Shown here one piece after another: positions 43,019 to 58,820 of a DNA stretch of 64,000 nt; the first letter of the stretch is position 1; each line of letters starts with the position of its first letter. Made by a program: the position numbers and the translations under genes. This DNA comes from Pantoea sp. Nvir (GTDB lineage: Bacteria; Pseudomonadota; Gammaproteobacteria; Enterobacterales; Enterobacteriaceae). The DNA is taken from contig NZ_SZZW01000003.1 of NCBI RefSeq assembly GCF_009829915.1, forward strand, positions 1-64,000. The letters run 5' to 3'. The notes beneath the pieces were generated by a model that saw nothing but the letters and a program-made list of their open reading frames with translations, was not told the origin of the DNA and did no database searches.

Positions 43019-44442
43019 GATTTTTCCTCAAGCCAGGCTGACAACGGCAGACTGAAGTTTCGCCTTCTATTAGAAGATTGAAACCAAGCCAGTTGCTCAT
43101 GCAAGTTCACTACTTCCCCGATCACCAACAGTGCCGGGGTCGGAGCGACAGCAACTAGCATCTCAAGTTGTGCTAATGTACCGGTGAGTACATGCTGATC
43201 TTGTTGCGTGCCACGACCAATCACTGCGACCGGTGTTTCAGCATCACGGCCGTAACGTATCAGCCCTTCGCTAATCTCCGCTGCCTTGACTGTTCCCATG
43301 TAGATCGCTAAAGTTTGACGCACACGAGCTAATGAAGGCCAATCAATGCCATCACCGTCGGTACGGCAGTGACCAGTAATAAATAACACGCTCTGAGCAT
43401 GATCGCGGTGCGTTAGAGGAATACCAGCGTATGCGGTAGCGCCCGTCGCTGCTGTAACTCCTGGCACTACCTGAAACGGAATTCCTGCTTCCTGTGCCGC
43501 CTGCAGTTCTTCACCACCGCGCCCAAAGATAAAGGGATCTCCGCCTTTTAGACGTACGACGCGCTTACCTTTACGAGCAAGTTCTACTAGCAGGCAATTA
43601 GTCTCTTCCTGTGGCACTGAGTGCACTCCAGCACGTTTGCCGACGCAAATGCGATCGGCATCACGACGTGCTAAATTCAGCACCTCGTCGCTGACTAAAT
43701 AGTCATAGAGTACCACGTCTGCCAGTTGCATCATTTGAAGACCGCGTAGTGTTAATAGGCCGCTGTCACCGGGACCCGCACCAACCAAAATAACTTCCCC
43801 TTCACTATTTAGATCCGCCTGCAATTCGCACTGTAGAGTATGAATCGCTTCATCAATATTGCCGACAGATTTTTGGTTCGTGAACAGGCTATAGAAGACG
43901 CGCTCCCAGAAACGACGTCGATCAGATATACGGTTAAAGCGCTGTTTGACAATATCGCGAAAACCTCCTGCAACAGACGCCATCTGACCTAAACACGTAG
44001 GAAGTAGCGCCTCTAATTTTTCACGAAACATGCGTGCCAGTACAGGGGCGGTGCCACTGGAAGAGAGAGCAACTACAAAAGGCGAGCGGTCCACAATAGA
44101 GGGGAAAATAAAGCTGCACTTCGGCCGATCATCCACTATATTCACCAGTTTGTAGCGGATGTTCGCCTCACTATAAATCCGACGGTTAAGCAGATGATCG
44201 TTAGTAGCAGCTATTACCAAAAATACTGCATCCAAATGTGTTGGATCGAACTCAGTGGCTAACCATTCAATTTGCTGTGTTTGATGCAATACTTGCAGTT
44301 TTGTGCAGAGTTCAGAAGAAACTACCTGAACTAGAGCAGCAGCGCGACATAGAAGCTCGATTTTTCGTGCCGCGACGTCACCGCCGCCTACAACCAGTAC
44401 CGGCCGACCTTTAAGATCAGCGAAAATAGGCAGATAGTCCAC
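43015..44442 (-). CDS. cysG: Siroheme synthase CysG (multifunctional)
   Basis: CysG makes siroheme from uroporphyrinogen III (two methylations, oxidation, Fe insertion); siroheme is the cofactor of CysI. 475 residues (E. coli 457). N-terminal dehydrogenase/ferrochelatase half with [15 protein letters not shown] (about 17), central region [21 protein letters not shown] (phosphoserine loop SSSGTAP), then the methylase half from about 218 with [31 protein letters not shown] and VPGVTAATG. It heads the cysG-cysD-cysNC operon, the arrangement of Yersinia/Sodalis-type genomes; in E. coli cysG lies elsewhere. Confidence 0.97.
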   Translation of the reverse strand: MDYLPIFADLKGRPVLVVGGGDVAARKIELLCRAAALVQVVSSELCTKLQVLHQTQQIEWLATEFDPTHLDAVFLVIAATNDHLLNRRIYSEANIRYKLVNIVDDRPKCSFIFPSIVDRSPFVVALSSSGTAPVLARMFREKLEALLPTCLGQMASVAGGFRDIVKQRFNRISDRRRFWERVFYSLFTNQKSVGNIDEAIHTLQCELQADLNSEGEVILVGAGPGDSGLLTLRGLQMMQLADVVLYDYLVSDEVLNLARRDADRICVGKRAGVHSVPQEETNCLLVELARKGKRVVRLKGGDPFIFGRGGEELQAAQEAGIPFQVVPGVTAATGATAYAGIPLTHRDHAQSVLFITGHCRTDGDGIDWPSLARVRQTLAIYMGTVKAAEISEGLIRYGRDAETPVAVIGRGTQQDQHVLTGTLAQLEMLVAVAPTPALLVIGEVVNLHEQLAWFQSSNRRRNFSLPLSAWLEEKS

Positions 44443-45457
44443 GATAACCTTAGTATTGTAAATGTTATTTAATACAACTATACGTGGTGCTTTTCCGATT
44501 AATGAAATTTTAAATTGGAATGAGTAGTTAGCAAATAGAATATTACAATAGGTAATGGCATAGAAATTTTCTTGAATAACATTCGATTATGACATCTAGC
44601 TGCATTTTTATTAAATTTTAGTATTGTTTTGTATGTTTCACGACTAAAGCCGAATAACTATGACCGAGATAAGTTACCGAATAGCAGCTTTACTGTATCG
44701 ATATATCGTTACTTCACTTCCTAAGAGAATTTACGACAGTGGTGCACATTCCCCCCCGTTCTTTAATAGTTATACCACCGTAGCTCACTACCAGTTATTA
44801 GCGTGAAGCTGACAGTACGCAACGCTGAGATAAAATAATGGAATATGTAAACCACTCCGGTTCCTGATTGTGGTATATCTGGAAACTTGAATGCCACCCG
44901 ACTATAACAGCATAGAAAATGTAATCCTAGCTACTACCTACTAATTTGTAAGAGGGGTGTGCTAGAAAGTGCTCTCCGTCAAGTATGTGAGACAATTAAC
45001 TCAAAAAAGCCATTCAAATATTTCCTGTAAGACACTAAGCATTAGTGTCGATCAAATAATAATTTTTAGTCTCGAACATTAGTTGCTGAGACGATGATGC
45101 TATTGCGCACGAAAAATAACTAGGTTTGCTGAAAAGTTTTGAGCCATTGCCAGATGAACTAAAAACACCTAAAGTGAATAGATAAATATTTATTGAATCT
45201 TATTCAACCATTTTTTTTCAATAAAGAATTTCCATTCTATCATCATTATTACATCTACACTTAATAGATTTATACGCAGGTAATATAATGGTGTATTATG
45301 AGGGACGTAAATCGTGGAAAATAATTTGATTATAACACTGGTAATAAGGGCATAACGCTACACATTATAAACGTGCTAGAGTATGTTATAAGCGTAACGG
45401 AAATCAAATAATGTAAGTGGGCATCTTTCTAATAAAAGAGAAACTTTGCTATATAAA
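44443..45457. other. Gene-free stretch between cysH and cysG
   Basis: 1 kb without a recognisable gene. It contains the promoter of cysG-cysD-cysNC, but no specific CysB-type site could be assigned. Confidence 0.5.
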
Positions 45458-46192
45458 TTAGTCTTCATGTAAACCGCACTCACGCTTCAGACCGAAGAAG
45501 CGCGTATCTTCTTCCGACATTCCAGGTTCCCATTTGCAAGTTGTGTGAGTATCACCCACCGACAAATAGCCTTTATTCCATAGCGGATGGTACTGTAAAT
45601 TGTGCTGTTTTAAATATTGATGAATGTGGCGATTACTCCAGTCAATAATCGGTAATACTTTAAAGACGCCATGCTGTATACTAAGCACCGATAAACTAGC
45701 ACGGCTACCAGATTGATCGCGACGTAGGCCAGCGAACCATGTCTGCACGCCCAACTTCTGAAGCGCACGGTTCATTGGTTCAACCTTGTTAATCTGGTTG
45801 TAATGCTCAATGCCATCTACACCCTGCTGCCATAGTTTACCATAGCGAGCTTCCTGCCATGCTGTTGAAATTTCAGCACGGAATACCTTCAGGTTAAGAC
45901 TTAGTTCATCTTTTAGCTTGTCAATAAAGCGGTAAGTTTCAGGAAACAGGTAACCTGTATCGATAAGTAATACCGGAATATTAGAGTGTTGGCGTGTTAC
46001 TAAATGCAAGGAGACTGCGGCTTGAATACCGAAACTTGAAGAAAGAACGAAGGAACCTGGAAGATTTTTCAATGCCCAATTGATGCGTTCCTCTGCTGAG
46101 CTATGTTCCAGCTGCGCATTGGTTGCAGCTAATGCCATTATTCGGTCGCTTTTATCCATTTTACTTAGTGTTGTGAGGTTGAACTGACTCAT
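45458..46192 (-). CDS. cysH: PAPS reductase
   Basis: CysH reduces PAPS to sulfite with thioredoxin. 244 residues from ATG 46192, same as E. coli; the frame extends farther upstream over cysI but that is not CysH. ATGA overlap with the cysI stop. Motifs [50 protein letters not shown] and the catalytic Cys in KRECGLHE are present. One change: [10 protein letters not shown] where E. coli has THTTRKWEPG; this Arg is not a known catalytic residue. Last gene of cysJ-cysI-cysH. Confidence 0.97.
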   Translation of the reverse strand: MSQFNLTTLSKMDKSDRIMALAATNAQLEHSSAEERINWALKNLPGSFVLSSSFGIQAAVSLHLVTRQHSNIPVLLIDTGYLFPETYRFIDKLKDELSLNLKVFRAEISTAWQEARYGKLWQQGVDGIEHYNQINKVEPMNRALQKLGVQTWFAGLRRDQSGSRASLSVLSIQHGVFKVLPIIDWSNRHIHQYLKQHNLQYHPLWNKGYLSVGDTHTTCKWEPGMSEEDTRFFGLKRECGLHED

Positions 46193-47913
46193 ACTACTTC
46201 CGTATCCCAGAAATCCCGTGCTGGGTCTACCACCGGTTTGACGATGCCTACACGGATCGAGAAGTCGCCAAAACTTTCGGAGCCACGACGCTCCTGCGAC
46301 CAACGTGCCACCAGTTCATCAATACTAGCGAGTATATCGCTTTCAGTGAAATTTTCACGATATATGCGTGGAATGCGTGTTCCTATGCGGTTACCACCGA
46401 TATACAGATTATAACGTCCTAGTGCTTTTCCCACGAGACCAATTTCAGCTAATAAGGCACGACCACACCCGTTGGGACAACCGGTTACTCGTAGCACTAT
46501 GTGCTCTTTACTCATGCTGTGGCGGTACATAATTTCTTCTAATTTTGTAACAAAAGTAGGAAGAAAACGCTCAGCTTCCGCCATCGCTAGCGGACAGGTA
46601 GGAAATGCAACACACGCCATTGAGTTCTCGCGTTGAGCAGTTACGCTATCCATCAGGTTGTGATCACGCGCAAGCACCTCAATTTTATCCTTTTCATTTT
46701 CTGGTACACCCGCAACGATCAGATTCTGATTCGCCGTCAAGCGGAAATCGCCCTTATGCACGCGAGCAATTGCTGCGATACCGCTCTTGAGCAGACGTCC
46801 TGGGTAATCAAGTAAGCGACCATTCTCAATAAATAGCGTCAAGTGCCACTTGTTGTCGATGCCCTTGATCCAACCAAAACGGTCGCCACGAGTGGTAAAA
46901 TTATAGTCACGAATCGGCTCGAAAGTAAAATTGGCACGCCTTTCAACTTCCGCTTTAAATGTCTCAACACCGACACGCTCCAGCGTATATTTTGTTTTAG
47001 CATTTTTACGATCAGTGCGATTTCCCCAGTCGCGCTGTGTAGTTACTACAGCGGCTGCGACGTCTAATGTTTTATGTAGAGGCAGATAACCAATATCACT
47101 GGCAGTACGCGCATATGTCTTTTTGTTCCCGTGCTCAATAGACAAGCCACCGCCAATTAGCATGTTAAATCCGATCAGTTTTCCTTTATCAGAGACTGCA
47201 AGAAAGTTAAGATCATTAGCATGTAGATCCACGTCATTGTGAGGCGGAATTACTACTGTCGTTTTAAATTTACGAGGTAGATAAGTTTTGCCAAGGATAG
47301 GCTCCTGATCGGTAGTGGCGATTTTTTCTTCATCCCACCAAATCTCTGCATACGCACGGGTGCGGGGTAGCAGATGCTCGGAAATTTTCTTTGCCCACTC
47401 GTAGACTTCTTGGTGCAGAGCAGACTCCACTGGATTTGATGTGCAGAGCACGTTGCGGTTTACATCGTTGGCGGTCGCTAACGCGTCAAGACCAACTGTG
47501 TGCAGCATTTGGTGCGACGGCTTGACATGTTTCTTTAGGATACCATGAAATTGGAAGGTCTGACGGTTAGTTAGACGTATACTACCGTAGAGGGTATTCT
47601 CTGTAGCAAACTTGTCAATCGCAAGCCATTGAAGAGGTGTAATAACTCCTCCAGGCAGACGGCAGCGCAACATCATGGCGTGGCGTGGTTCTAGTTTCTG
47701 CTCAGTGCGCTCAGCGCGGATATCGCGATCATCCTGCTGATACATGCCGTGAAATCGGATCAGTAGAAAATTATCGCCGTAGAAGCCACCTGTAAGGCCA
47801 TTGTTTAGGTCTTCCAGAATAGTGCCACGTAAATAATTACTTTCTTTTTTAAGACGTTCGGCATCAACCATTTTTCCTTTTATAACTAGCGGTCCAGAGT
47901 ATTTCTTGTTCAT
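46189..47913 (-). CDS. cysI: Sulfite reductase hemoprotein beta-component
   Basis: CysI carries siroheme and a 4Fe-4S cluster and reduces sulfite to sulfide with electrons from CysJ. 574 residues (E. coli 570) from ATG 47913, overlapping the cysJ stop (TGATG). Cluster/siroheme ligands in [11 protein letters not shown] and [14 protein letters not shown] are intact, as are [25 protein letters not shown] and RNVLCTSNP. Middle gene of cysJIH. The dependence on siroheme fits cysG being retained nearby. Confidence 0.98.
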   Translation of the reverse strand: MNKKYSGPLVIKGKMVDAERLKKESNYLRGTILEDLNNGLTGGFYGDNFLLIRFHGMYQQDDRDIRAERTEQKLEPRHAMMLRCRLPGGVITPLQWLAIDKFATENTLYGSIRLTNRQTFQFHGILKKHVKPSHQMLHTVGLDALATANDVNRNVLCTSNPVESALHQEVYEWAKKISEHLLPRTRAYAEIWWDEEKIATTDQEPILGKTYLPRKFKTTVVIPPHNDVDLHANDLNFLAVSDKGKLIGFNMLIGGGLSIEHGNKKTYARTASDIGYLPLHKTLDVAAAVVTTQRDWGNRTDRKNAKTKYTLERVGVETFKAEVERRANFTFEPIRDYNFTTRGDRFGWIKGIDNKWHLTLFIENGRLLDYPGRLLKSGIAAIARVHKGDFRLTANQNLIVAGVPENEKDKIEVLARDHNLMDSVTAQRENSMACVAFPTCPLAMAEAERFLPTFVTKLEEIMYRHSMSKEHIVLRVTGCPNGCGRALLAEIGLVGKALGRYNLYIGGNRIGTRIPRIYRENFTESDILASIDELVARWSQERRGSESFGDFSIRVGIVKPVVDPARDFWDTEVV

Positions 47914-49730
47914 CAATAAACATCTCTTTGATAACGGCGCTTAATGCGCAACTCACTTAAAAATTCTTCGGCTGTTTCACGATCCATTACACCGTGTTTG
48001 ACCACTATATCTAACAACGCATTCTCGACATCTTTCGCCATACGGTTGGCATTACCACAAACATAAAGATAAGCGCCCTCCTCAACAATCCAGGACCATA
48101 CTTCTGCTCCTTTAGCTTGGATTTTGTCCTGTACGTAAATTTTTTTTTCTTGATCGCGTGACCAAGCCAGATCGATGTTAGTCAACAGACCATTTTTTAC
48201 GTATTGTTGCCATTCAACTTGATAGAGGAAGTCTTCGGTAAAGTGCGGATTGCCAAAGAAGAGCCAATTTTTGCCATTAGCGCCGTCGTTATCTCGCTGT
48301 TGCATAAAGGCCCGGAATGGTGCGATTCCGGTCCCTGACCCAATCATAATCACTGGCGCATCAGGATTATCAGGTAGTCGGAAATTATCATTATGCTGTA
48401 TAAAGATACGTATCTTCGAATCCTCTTCCAGACGATCAGCTAGATAACTTGAGGCACCACCTGCACGAGCTTTGCCGTTGATGTTAAATCGCACTGCGCT
48501 AACTGTAATATGCACTTCAGTTTTATTCTCCGCCTGAGATGAGGAGATAGAGTAGAGACGAGGTGTCAACGGACGCAGCAATGTAGTCAGTTGCTTGGCG
48601 TTAAGTTTGGTCGGCGCATTATGCACCATATCCACAATGGGGAAATGCTGTGCATAGTGTTGCAATTTATCCTTACCTTCCTCCACCAACGCCAGCAGGA
48701 TTTTGTTACGCGACAGTGTGGCATATTGCTCGACAATCTGTGCGGTATTGATAGTCAATTCAAAATGCTTTTGTAATGCCTCTGTGAGAGGTATCATTTT
48801 ATTGTTAATCTGTACTGGCTCGTTGCCTTGCAGCCATAGTAAGCTCAGGAGTTCCATTACCAGCGCAGTATCATTTTCATACCAAACACCTAATGCATCT
48901 CCTGGATAGTAAAGCAGAGGAGAATCGCCTAGATCAATTTCGATATGGCGTATATCTTTATCAGAATGACGGCCGGTAATTTTCTGGTTTACCGCAAAGC
49001 TGGCGATTAACGGTGATTCTTTAGTATACGAATCATGCACTTTATTAACATTAATACTTCCTACTACAGGAACGCTCGGCTGCAGTGGCGACTCACTTAG
49101 CACACGTTTCTTTAGTACTTTGACTAGTGCTCTGCGCCAGCTTGCTGCAACGGCACTGAAATCGACGTCAGCGTCTACGCGCTCTAACAAGCGCTCTGCC
49201 CCTAGCTCTGCTAACCTGTTATCAAAATCTTTACCGGCCTTGCTAAAAAAATCATAAGAAATATCGCCAAGACCTAACACCGCAAAGGCAGCGCCATCAA
49301 GCTTTGGCGCTTTTTTAGACATTAAGAATTTATGCAGCGCCATCGCTTCTTCCGGTGGCTCTCCTTCACCATGTGTAGATATCACCACAATCAACCATTT
49401 CTCTTGACCAATTTGCTTAAATTTATAATCACCCGCGTTAAAAAGTGTAACATTCAACTGTGCTGCTTGCAGATCGTCTCTTAATTGTTCTGCTACACGC
49501 CTTGCGTTACCGGTTTGCGAGGCCGAAATTAACTTGATTACTGGTATCTCCGACGAAGCCGGTGCACTAACCGAGAAGATGCTGGGCATCTGATGATTGA
49601 CCATTCCCCAAAAGTAACCAGAGAGCCATAACAACTGAACGGGAGTAAAGCCAGCCGTCGCCGCTTGTAAGCGCTCAATTTGCTCCGGGTTAAGTGGGAG
49701 TAAAGAACCTAGGTGTTCCTGAGTCGTCAT
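47913..49730 (-). CDS. cysJ: Sulfite reductase flavoprotein alpha-component
   Basis: CysJ transfers electrons from NADPH through FAD and FMN to CysI. 605 residues (E. coli 599). Flavodoxin domain about 65-210 ([41 protein letters not shown]), FAD/NADP reductase domain from about 235 with [43 protein letters not shown] and the end [12 protein letters not shown]. First gene of cysJIH; divergent from queD, as in E. coli. The CysB-dependent promoter would lie in 49731-49977. Confidence 0.97.
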   Translation of the reverse strand: MTTQEHLGSLLPLNPEQIERLQAATAGFTPVQLLWLSGYFWGMVNHQMPSIFSVSAPASSEIPVIKLISASQTGNARRVAEQLRDDLQAAQLNVTLFNAGDYKFKQIGQEKWLIVVISTHGEGEPPEEAMALHKFLMSKKAPKLDGAAFAVLGLGDISYDFFSKAGKDFDNRLAELGAERLLERVDADVDFSAVAASWRRALVKVLKKRVLSESPLQPSVPVVGSINVNKVHDSYTKESPLIASFAVNQKITGRHSDKDIRHIEIDLGDSPLLYYPGDALGVWYENDTALVMELLSLLWLQGNEPVQINNKMIPLTEALQKHFELTINTAQIVEQYATLSRNKILLALVEEGKDKLQHYAQHFPIVDMVHNAPTKLNAKQLTTLLRPLTPRLYSISSSQAENKTEVHITVSAVRFNINGKARAGGASSYLADRLEEDSKIRIFIQHNDNFRLPDNPDAPVIMIGSGTGIAPFRAFMQQRDNDGANGKNWLFFGNPHFTEDFLYQVEWQQYVKNGLLTNIDLAWSRDQEKKIYVQDKIQAKGAEVWSWIVEEGAYLYVCGNANRMAKDVENALLDIVVKHGVMDRETAEEFLSELRIKRRYQRDVY

Positions 49731-49977
49731 CGTGTTAAAAAATCCAGTATCTGAGATCAGTACCGTTAAGAACCGGGAAGAAAGGGTAGGTTACCGACCT
49801 GTGTATTAACTATTAAATACGACTTCGATATAATAAATAACCAAAATTACTAAATGATTTTTTTAAATAATGATTTTTTTAAATAAAGCGCAGCATTAAA
49901 ACTGCTACAAAAAATACTGTAGTGCAAAAATGTCAAATTCCAGATAGAATGCCATATTCTTTAGCGTGAGGGTCGTT

Positions 49978-50337
49978 ATGTCTACTATACTGTTTAAAGA
50001 TTTCCAGTTCGAAGCCGCTCATTACTTACCTAACGTCCCGAAAGGGCACAAATGCGGCCGCCTGCATGGCCATTCATTTACAGTAAGAGTAGAAATCACC
50101 GGTGAAATGGATGCGCATACCGGATGGATGATGGATTTTGCTGAACTGAAGGCAGCATTCAAGCCTATTTACGATCGTCTTGATCACTATTATCTTAATG
50201 AAATTAAAGGACTTTCTAATCCTACTAGTGAGATACTAGCAAAGTGGATTTGGGATAAAATGAAACCGCACCTATCTGAGCTTAGTGCGGTAATACTCAA
50301 AGAGACCTGTACGGCAGGTTGCGTATATAAAGGCTGA
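49978..50337 (+). CDS. queD: 6-carboxytetrahydropterin synthase QueD
   Basis: QueD converts dihydroneopterin triphosphate to 6-carboxytetrahydropterin in queuosine synthesis. From ATG 49978 (MSTILFKDF, preceded by GTGAGGG) 119 residues (E. coli 121). Zinc His ligands in FEAAHYL and RLHGHSF, catalytic Cys in [10 protein letters not shown], and the [12 protein letters not shown] and KETCTAGC motifs are present. The 4-residue upstream extension from GTG 49966 is not needed. Divergent from cysJ and in the same place as in E. coli, with queE nearby. Confidence 0.96.
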   Translation: MSTILFKDFQFEAAHYLPNVPKGHKCGRLHGHSFTVRVEITGEMDAHTGWMMDFAELKAAFKPIYDRLDHYYLNEIKGLSNPTSEILAKWIWDKMKPHLSELSAVILKETCTAGCVYKG

Positions 50338-50966
50338 GCTTCTGAACTAAGGCTACCTTCGTGCCAATTTTCATCACCATACTACTTTTTTATAATATTC
50401 TGTTGTTGTCCTTAATCTGAAGCCTCTATGCTATTGTTTCTACATTTAAAATATAAATAATCACCTACGAAGTAAAACTTTTACTCATTATTCATAAATT
50501 ATGATACCGTAGATCAAGCATAAACCTTGATCTATTTTTCAAACTAAAAATGCACGTAATTCCTTATTACATTATTAATAAGGCTGCAAACAAGCAAGCA
50601 GTTAAATATGAAGCCTACATGAAAGGCTTAATCATGATACTTTATCTAGGCTAACTATGCCCCTTCACTGGGCTGAAAATAATGTCTGTGCCTTAATTTC
50701 TTCTATATATCATCAACCACACATCTCGGCACTCTATACAAATTATGTCCCATTGACGTTGTGAAGATGGTGAATAGCGACAGCAAAGTTAATGAACAAA
50801 AAGGGATATAGACCTTTTCTAAGTTCATAAGTATACTACCATAATGGCCGCACAAAAGCGGAAAGATATATTTTTTAAGACGCTGAAACAGCAAATAACG
50901 AGCTTAAAAACGCGTTTCATTGCTAAAAGCGCAGCAAATGATACTCCTCCTCCTTTTCTTCTACTC
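50338..50966. other. Gene-free stretch between queD and queE
   Basis: Small frames on both strands are AT-rich and unlike any known protein. E. coli has ygcG and other genes between them. Nothing else seen. Confidence 0.5.
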
Positions 50967-51641
50967 TTATTTAATATTAAGATACTTATGAATCTGCATC
51001 GACAAACGCCAGTTGCGTTCAATACAGGTCTTAATACAAAGTTTTGTCGCCTCTGCGTTGCAGCTGATGGGCTGCAACGCAATAATGCGTTCTTTGCTAT
51101 CCTTCTTTATGGTTGTTAACAATATATCCAGTGCTTCTACATCTCGCTGACGAGATACAGGATGTTTTATTTCATCAGCACGTTGCAGTGCCTGAGCTAC
51201 AATACCATAGCCGCCGCGCATATTTACCTTCGGCGAAACCGTAACCCATGTCTTTTCAGAGCAGGATATTTCATGAGTACCGCTAGTTTCTATCTGACAT
51301 TGAAAACCTTGTAATTCTAGTGCTATGGTCAGAGGACGCAAGTCGTAAATAGACGACTCTCCACCAGTGATCACTACATGACGTGCGGTCCAAGCCTGAT
51401 GCTGAATAGTGTTAATAAGCTGCATAACATCAGCATTACCCCATGTGTCGCTTTCCACTTTTTTTACTAGAATATCTTCTAAAACTGTTTCTCGATTGGA
51501 TAGTTTCTTCCAAGTATGTTTAGTATCACACCAGCTACATCCTACTGGACATCCTTGTAAACGGATAAAGATAGCTGGCACACCGGTATAAAATCCTTCA
51601 CCCTGTAACGTCTGGAATATTTCGTTAATCGGATATTGCAT
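50967..51641 (-). CDS. queE: 7-carboxy-7-deazaguanine synthase QueE
   Basis: QueE is a radical-SAM enzyme that rearranges 6-carboxytetrahydropterin to CDG in queuosine synthesis. From ATG 51641 (MQYPINEIFQTLQGEGF) 224 residues (E. coli 223); ATG 51662 would add 7. 4Fe-4S ligands in CPVGCSWCD (C-x3-C-x2-C), SAM motif ITGGES (E. coli GGEP) and SPKVNMRGGY are present; ends NWRLSMQIHKYLNI. With QueD this retains two steps of the pathway; queC, queF, tgt and queA/G are not in the window. Confidence 0.96.
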   Translation of the reverse strand: MQYPINEIFQTLQGEGFYTGVPAIFIRLQGCPVGCSWCDTKHTWKKLSNRETVLEDILVKKVESDTWGNADVMQLINTIQHQAWTARHVVITGGESSIYDLRPLTIALELQGFQCQIETSGTHEISCSEKTWVTVSPKVNMRGGYGIVAQALQRADEIKHPVSRQRDVEALDILLTTIKKDSKERIIALQPISCNAEATKLCIKTCIERNWRLSMQIHKYLNIK

Positions 51642-51729
51642 TACTAATTCACTAAAAAACATGACGCTGATTATGGCAGAGTTGCCATGTAGCTCAACTA
51701 ACTACAAGTTGTAACTTTCTAGACGTCAT

Positions 51730-51761
51730 AAAAAGAAAAAACTCCGCCTTTAAGGAAGTTT
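51730..51761 (-). terminator. Rho-independent terminator after eno
   Basis: On the minus strand AAACTTCC..GGCGGAGTTT forms a 7-bp stem followed by TTTTCTTTTT, about 40 nt downstream of the eno stop. It has the form of an intrinsic terminator for pyrG-eno. Confidence 0.6.
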
Positions 51762-51802
51762 CATTAGGCAACACTATAATAAAACGGTGTTACTGTGTCA
51801 GA

Positions 51803-53134
<1,332 letters not shown>

Positions 53135-53177
53135 TTAAACAAATAACACTCAAAAAATGTGCAAGTATTTGCAAAAT

Positions 53178-55500
<2,323 letters not shown>

Positions 55501-57723
55501 TCAGTGTAGACACCGGGCGTCGATGATATCAAGTACCTGATTCAGACGCGATAGCACGCGACCCAGCACCTGCTGGTTATATATTTCAATCTCCATATCA
55601 ATGGTAGCCATGTGCTTTTTGGTATCACTGCAACTGGACACACCCAACACATTGATCTTCTCATTAGCAAGAATAGTAGTGATATCCCGCAGCAATCCAC
55701 TGCGATCGTTGGCGGTGATTCGCACTACTAGAGAGTAGCCGATAGAATGGCTTTCGCACCATACTGCATCGACAATACGTTCCGGTGCGTGCTCACCCAG
55801 CTCAGCTAACTGGTCACAATCAAATCGATGTATGGAAATACCGCGTCCCCGGGTGATAAAGCCAATGATATCATCTCCTGGAATAGGATGACAGCAAAGC
55901 GCAATATGGTGCATCAAGTTACCTACCCCCTCCACTACCACGTGACTATTTTCTTTACACGAGGGTGGTGAATAGCTTTTCAAATGACGTAGCCCCTCGC
56001 GATCTTGCTCCTCTACATTCAGCTTATTGAATTTGGATTGTAAGAAATTAACTATCTGGTTCAAGCGAACATCGCCGCTGCCGATCGCCGCCAGAAGATC
56101 ATCCAACGAAGTGAAGTTATAGCGCGGTAATAGTAGCTTCTCCGCTTTGCGTAGGCAAATATCACGCTGGGTCAGCTCGTTATCTAAAATTTGACGACCT
56201 GCAACGATGTTCTTGTCACGATCCTGCTTGCGGAACCAGTGATGAATTTTAGTACGCCCTCGGCTGGTGGTGATATAACCGAGATTTGGGTTCAGCCAGT
56301 CGCGACTTGGGTTTGGGTGTTTCTGGGTGATAACTTCAACCTGATCACCCATCTGCAACTGATAAGTAAAAGGTACGATACGTCCGCTGATTTTAGCACC
56401 AATGCAGCGGTGACCGATATCACTGTGAATATGATAAGCAAAGTCAAGAGGAGTAGAACATGCAGGTAGATCTACCACATCACCTTTAGGGGTAAAGACG
56501 TAAACGCGATCGTCGAATACCTGGCTTCTCACCTCTTCCAGCATTTCGCCAGAGTCAGACATCTCTTCCTGCCAAGCAATCAGCTTACGAAGCCAGGCAA
56601 TGCGCTCTTCATGCCAGAAAACACCACGCACACTACCGCTGTTCGGTTCTTCTTTATACTTCCAGTGTGCAGCAATACCTAGTTCGGCGTCTTCATGCAT
56701 CTGACGGGTACGGATTTGAACTTCAACAGTTTTACCTTTTGGTCCGAGCACCACAGTATGAATAGATCGATAGCCGTTTGGTTTAGGATTAGCGGCATAG
56801 TCGTCAAATTCTGCAGGCAGATGGCGATATATCGTATGCACAATACCGAGCGCGCCGTAACAGTCCTGCAAACGATCGGCGATGATGCGTACCGCGCGCA
56901 CGTCAAAAAGCTCATCAAACGCCAATGACTTCTTTTTCATTTTACGCCAGATGCTGTAAATATGTTTAGGCCGGCCGTAAACCGCAGCGCACACTCCTTC
57001 CTTAACCATCTCTTTGCGCAGCGTGTCTACGAAATTTTCGATGTACTGCTCACGATCAATGCGTCTCTCATGCAGCAGCTTGGCAATACGTTTGTATTCA
57101 TCAGGATGTAAGTAGCGGAAACAGTAATCTTCTAGCTCCCATTTTAGCTGACCAATCCCAAGTCGGTTAGCAAGTGGGGCATAAATGTTTGTACTCTCTT
57201 TCGCTGCCAACACACGCTCATCTTCCGGCGCATATTTCATTTCGCGCAAGCGCATAATGCGTTCTGCTAGCTTAATTACTACACAGCGGAAATCCTCCAC
57301 CATTGCCAGCAGCATGCGGCGCACGTTATCCACCTGCTTAGAGCTCGAATCATTATGAATTGCTTTAAGCTGACGAATCGCATCCATATCGCGCACGCCG
57401 TGCACTATGGTAACGATGCCATTACCAAAGGTTTTACTCAGCTCCTCTTCGCTCACCACTTCTGCATCGGCAAGAGGAAAGATCATAGCTGCACAGGAGC
57501 TTTCAATATCCATGCTAAGCATGGATAAAATCTCCACCATTTCAATACCACGCCACAGAAGAAGCGACTGATCAGGGTGTTTCTTTGTCTGCACTTTACA
57601 ATAGTGCCAAGTGCCAGCGAGACGTTCACATGATTGCAAATTAGCGATACCAAGACTGGCGATCCACTGATCAAGAGCGAACTCTCCTGCCTTACTTAAA
57701 TGCGCACTTCTGACCGCAACCAT
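55501..57723 (-). CDS. relA: (p)ppGpp synthetase RelA
   Basis: RelA makes (p)ppGpp on ribosomes with uncharged tRNA. From ATG 57723 (MVAVRSAHLSKAGEF, behind AGGAGAGGGT) 740 residues (E. coli 744); GTG 57738 is in frame. Degenerate hydrolase domain about 1-180, synthetase domain with YGRPKHIYSIWRKM and the catalytic EFDDYAANPKPNGYRSIH, TGS domain DRVYVFTPKGDVVDLP, and C-terminal ACT/RRM (GYSLVVRITANDRSGLLRDI). Domain layout is complete, so ribosome-dependent stringent response may persist. spoT is outside the window. E. coli rlmD and barA beyond it are absent. Confidence 0.97.
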   Translation of the reverse strand: MVAVRSAHLSKAGEFALDQWIASLGIANLQSCERLAGTWHYCKVQTKKHPDQSLLLWRGIEMVEILSMLSMDIESSCAAMIFPLADAEVVSEEELSKTFGNGIVTIVHGVRDMDAIRQLKAIHNDSSSKQVDNVRRMLLAMVEDFRCVVIKLAERIMRLREMKYAPEDERVLAAKESTNIYAPLANRLGIGQLKWELEDYCFRYLHPDEYKRIAKLLHERRIDREQYIENFVDTLRKEMVKEGVCAAVYGRPKHIYSIWRKMKKKSLAFDELFDVRAVRIIADRLQDCYGALGIVHTIYRHLPAEFDDYAANPKPNGYRSIHTVVLGPKGKTVEVQIRTRQMHEDAELGIAAHWKYKEEPNSGSVRGVFWHEERIAWLRKLIAWQEEMSDSGEMLEEVRSQVFDDRVYVFTPKGDVVDLPACSTPLDFAYHIHSDIGHRCIGAKISGRIVPFTYQLQMGDQVEVITQKHPNPSRDWLNPNLGYITTSRGRTKIHHWFRKQDRDKNIVAGRQILDNELTQRDICLRKAEKLLLPRYNFTSLDDLLAAIGSGDVRLNQIVNFLQSKFNKLNVEEQDREGLRHLKSYSPPSCKENSHVVVEGVGNLMHHIALCCHPIPGDDIIGFITRGRGISIHRFDCDQLAELGEHAPERIVDAVWCESHSIGYSLVVRITANDRSGLLRDITTILANEKINVLGVSSCSDTKKHMATIDMEIEIYNQQVLGRVLSRLNQVLDIIDARCLH

Positions 57724-58820
57724 ACCCTCTCCTGCCACAGCAACATAAATTGCCGTTTACGCAAGTTAACTACATGCGCCATCATGCCCGCAGCACATTA
57801 TACGCGGCTTACCGCGTTAATGCTTCCGTACCCTCGACACTAAAAACATTTTATAGAAACTTTCCTATATGGATCGTGAAGTGTTCTCTGCTGTAAGGAA
57901 ATACCTAGTACGCTGCTTTCAGGTTTAAAAATTGAGCTAAGCAATCGAGCTATTATCAGCTCTGCTGATTTACTGCGTCTTTAACATAAAATACACTGTT
58001 TGCCTGAACTAAATTCTTGCTGTATTTTGGTTCGTTGAATATGTCCCAATTGGTGTGTCAGGAGGCTAACGTATTGATACCCACTGGGTGGTGGGTTGAT
58101 TGTAAAAAAAATCAGAGCAGAGTCTATTTTTATCCGCTAATATGACCTTACTACCGTTAGGTGCGTGATAAGTGATTACGATCACTAGAGGATTACCAAG
58201 TAAGACTGACTTCGTTAAGAATTACTTCTTTACCGTTACTGCGTATGGCTTTATAAAAAGCTGACATAGATACTGTCAGCTATCGATTCTACGAGGAAAT
58301 TAACAAGAGTGCGTCTTTAAGCCTACTGTTCTGTAGAAACAGATTAATAAATTAATTAGAGTCAATTGCCTCTTATCTTAGGAGAGACAAATAGCTAAAG
58401 AAATTATGTGCTCATGAATTAGGACGCACAGCTCTAAGGTGAATTAGAGTAGATCGTTACTTTGGTAGAGCCATTATTTTGAATAATGACCTTCTTTATC
58501 CGCTGTGATCTAGCTGGTAGCGGTACAGATAGAACTGATGGACAAAACAACAATAATATTTTAGATCATAATCTAACTATCATCCCGTAATAGGATGAGC
58601 TGCCAGTAGCTAATCCTCTTCAACACTATAGTTAAATATTCCAGCGTGCTAGAGATAATGCTTATACCTTCTTACTTCTTTGACTAAAAAAAGTAAGAGA
58701 AAAACCAGAAACTCTGTCATCCTGGCACAGGATTACCCTTTAATTTTGTCCAGTTTTGCGACAATACATCCATTCTACTTACTGGATGTAAGACAACTTT
58801 TCCTTAACACATGCTAGCAT
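57724..58820. other. Gene-free stretch between relA and galR
   Basis: About 1.1 kb; no gene or relic recognised. E. coli has a very long interval here, including omrA/omrB sRNAs just before galR; no OmrA/B sequence is seen. It contains an inverted repeat at 58259-58281 (AGCTGACA/TGTCAGCT, 7-nt loop). Confidence 0.5.
58259..58281. repeat. 8-bp hairpin AGCTGACA/TGTCAGCT
   Basis: Perfect arms around a 7-nt loop, no T run. In gene-free DNA upstream of galR. Confidence 0.5.

Noticed and set aside
50844-51119. Overlapping frames on both strands between queD and queE
   Set aside because: They are partly antisense to queE and partly AT-rich spacer without motifs.
58060-58110. CCCACTGGGTGGTGGG hairpin considered as an OmrA/OmrB-type sRNA terminator
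   Set aside because: No OmrA/B 5' sequence precedes it and an A run, not a T run, follows.
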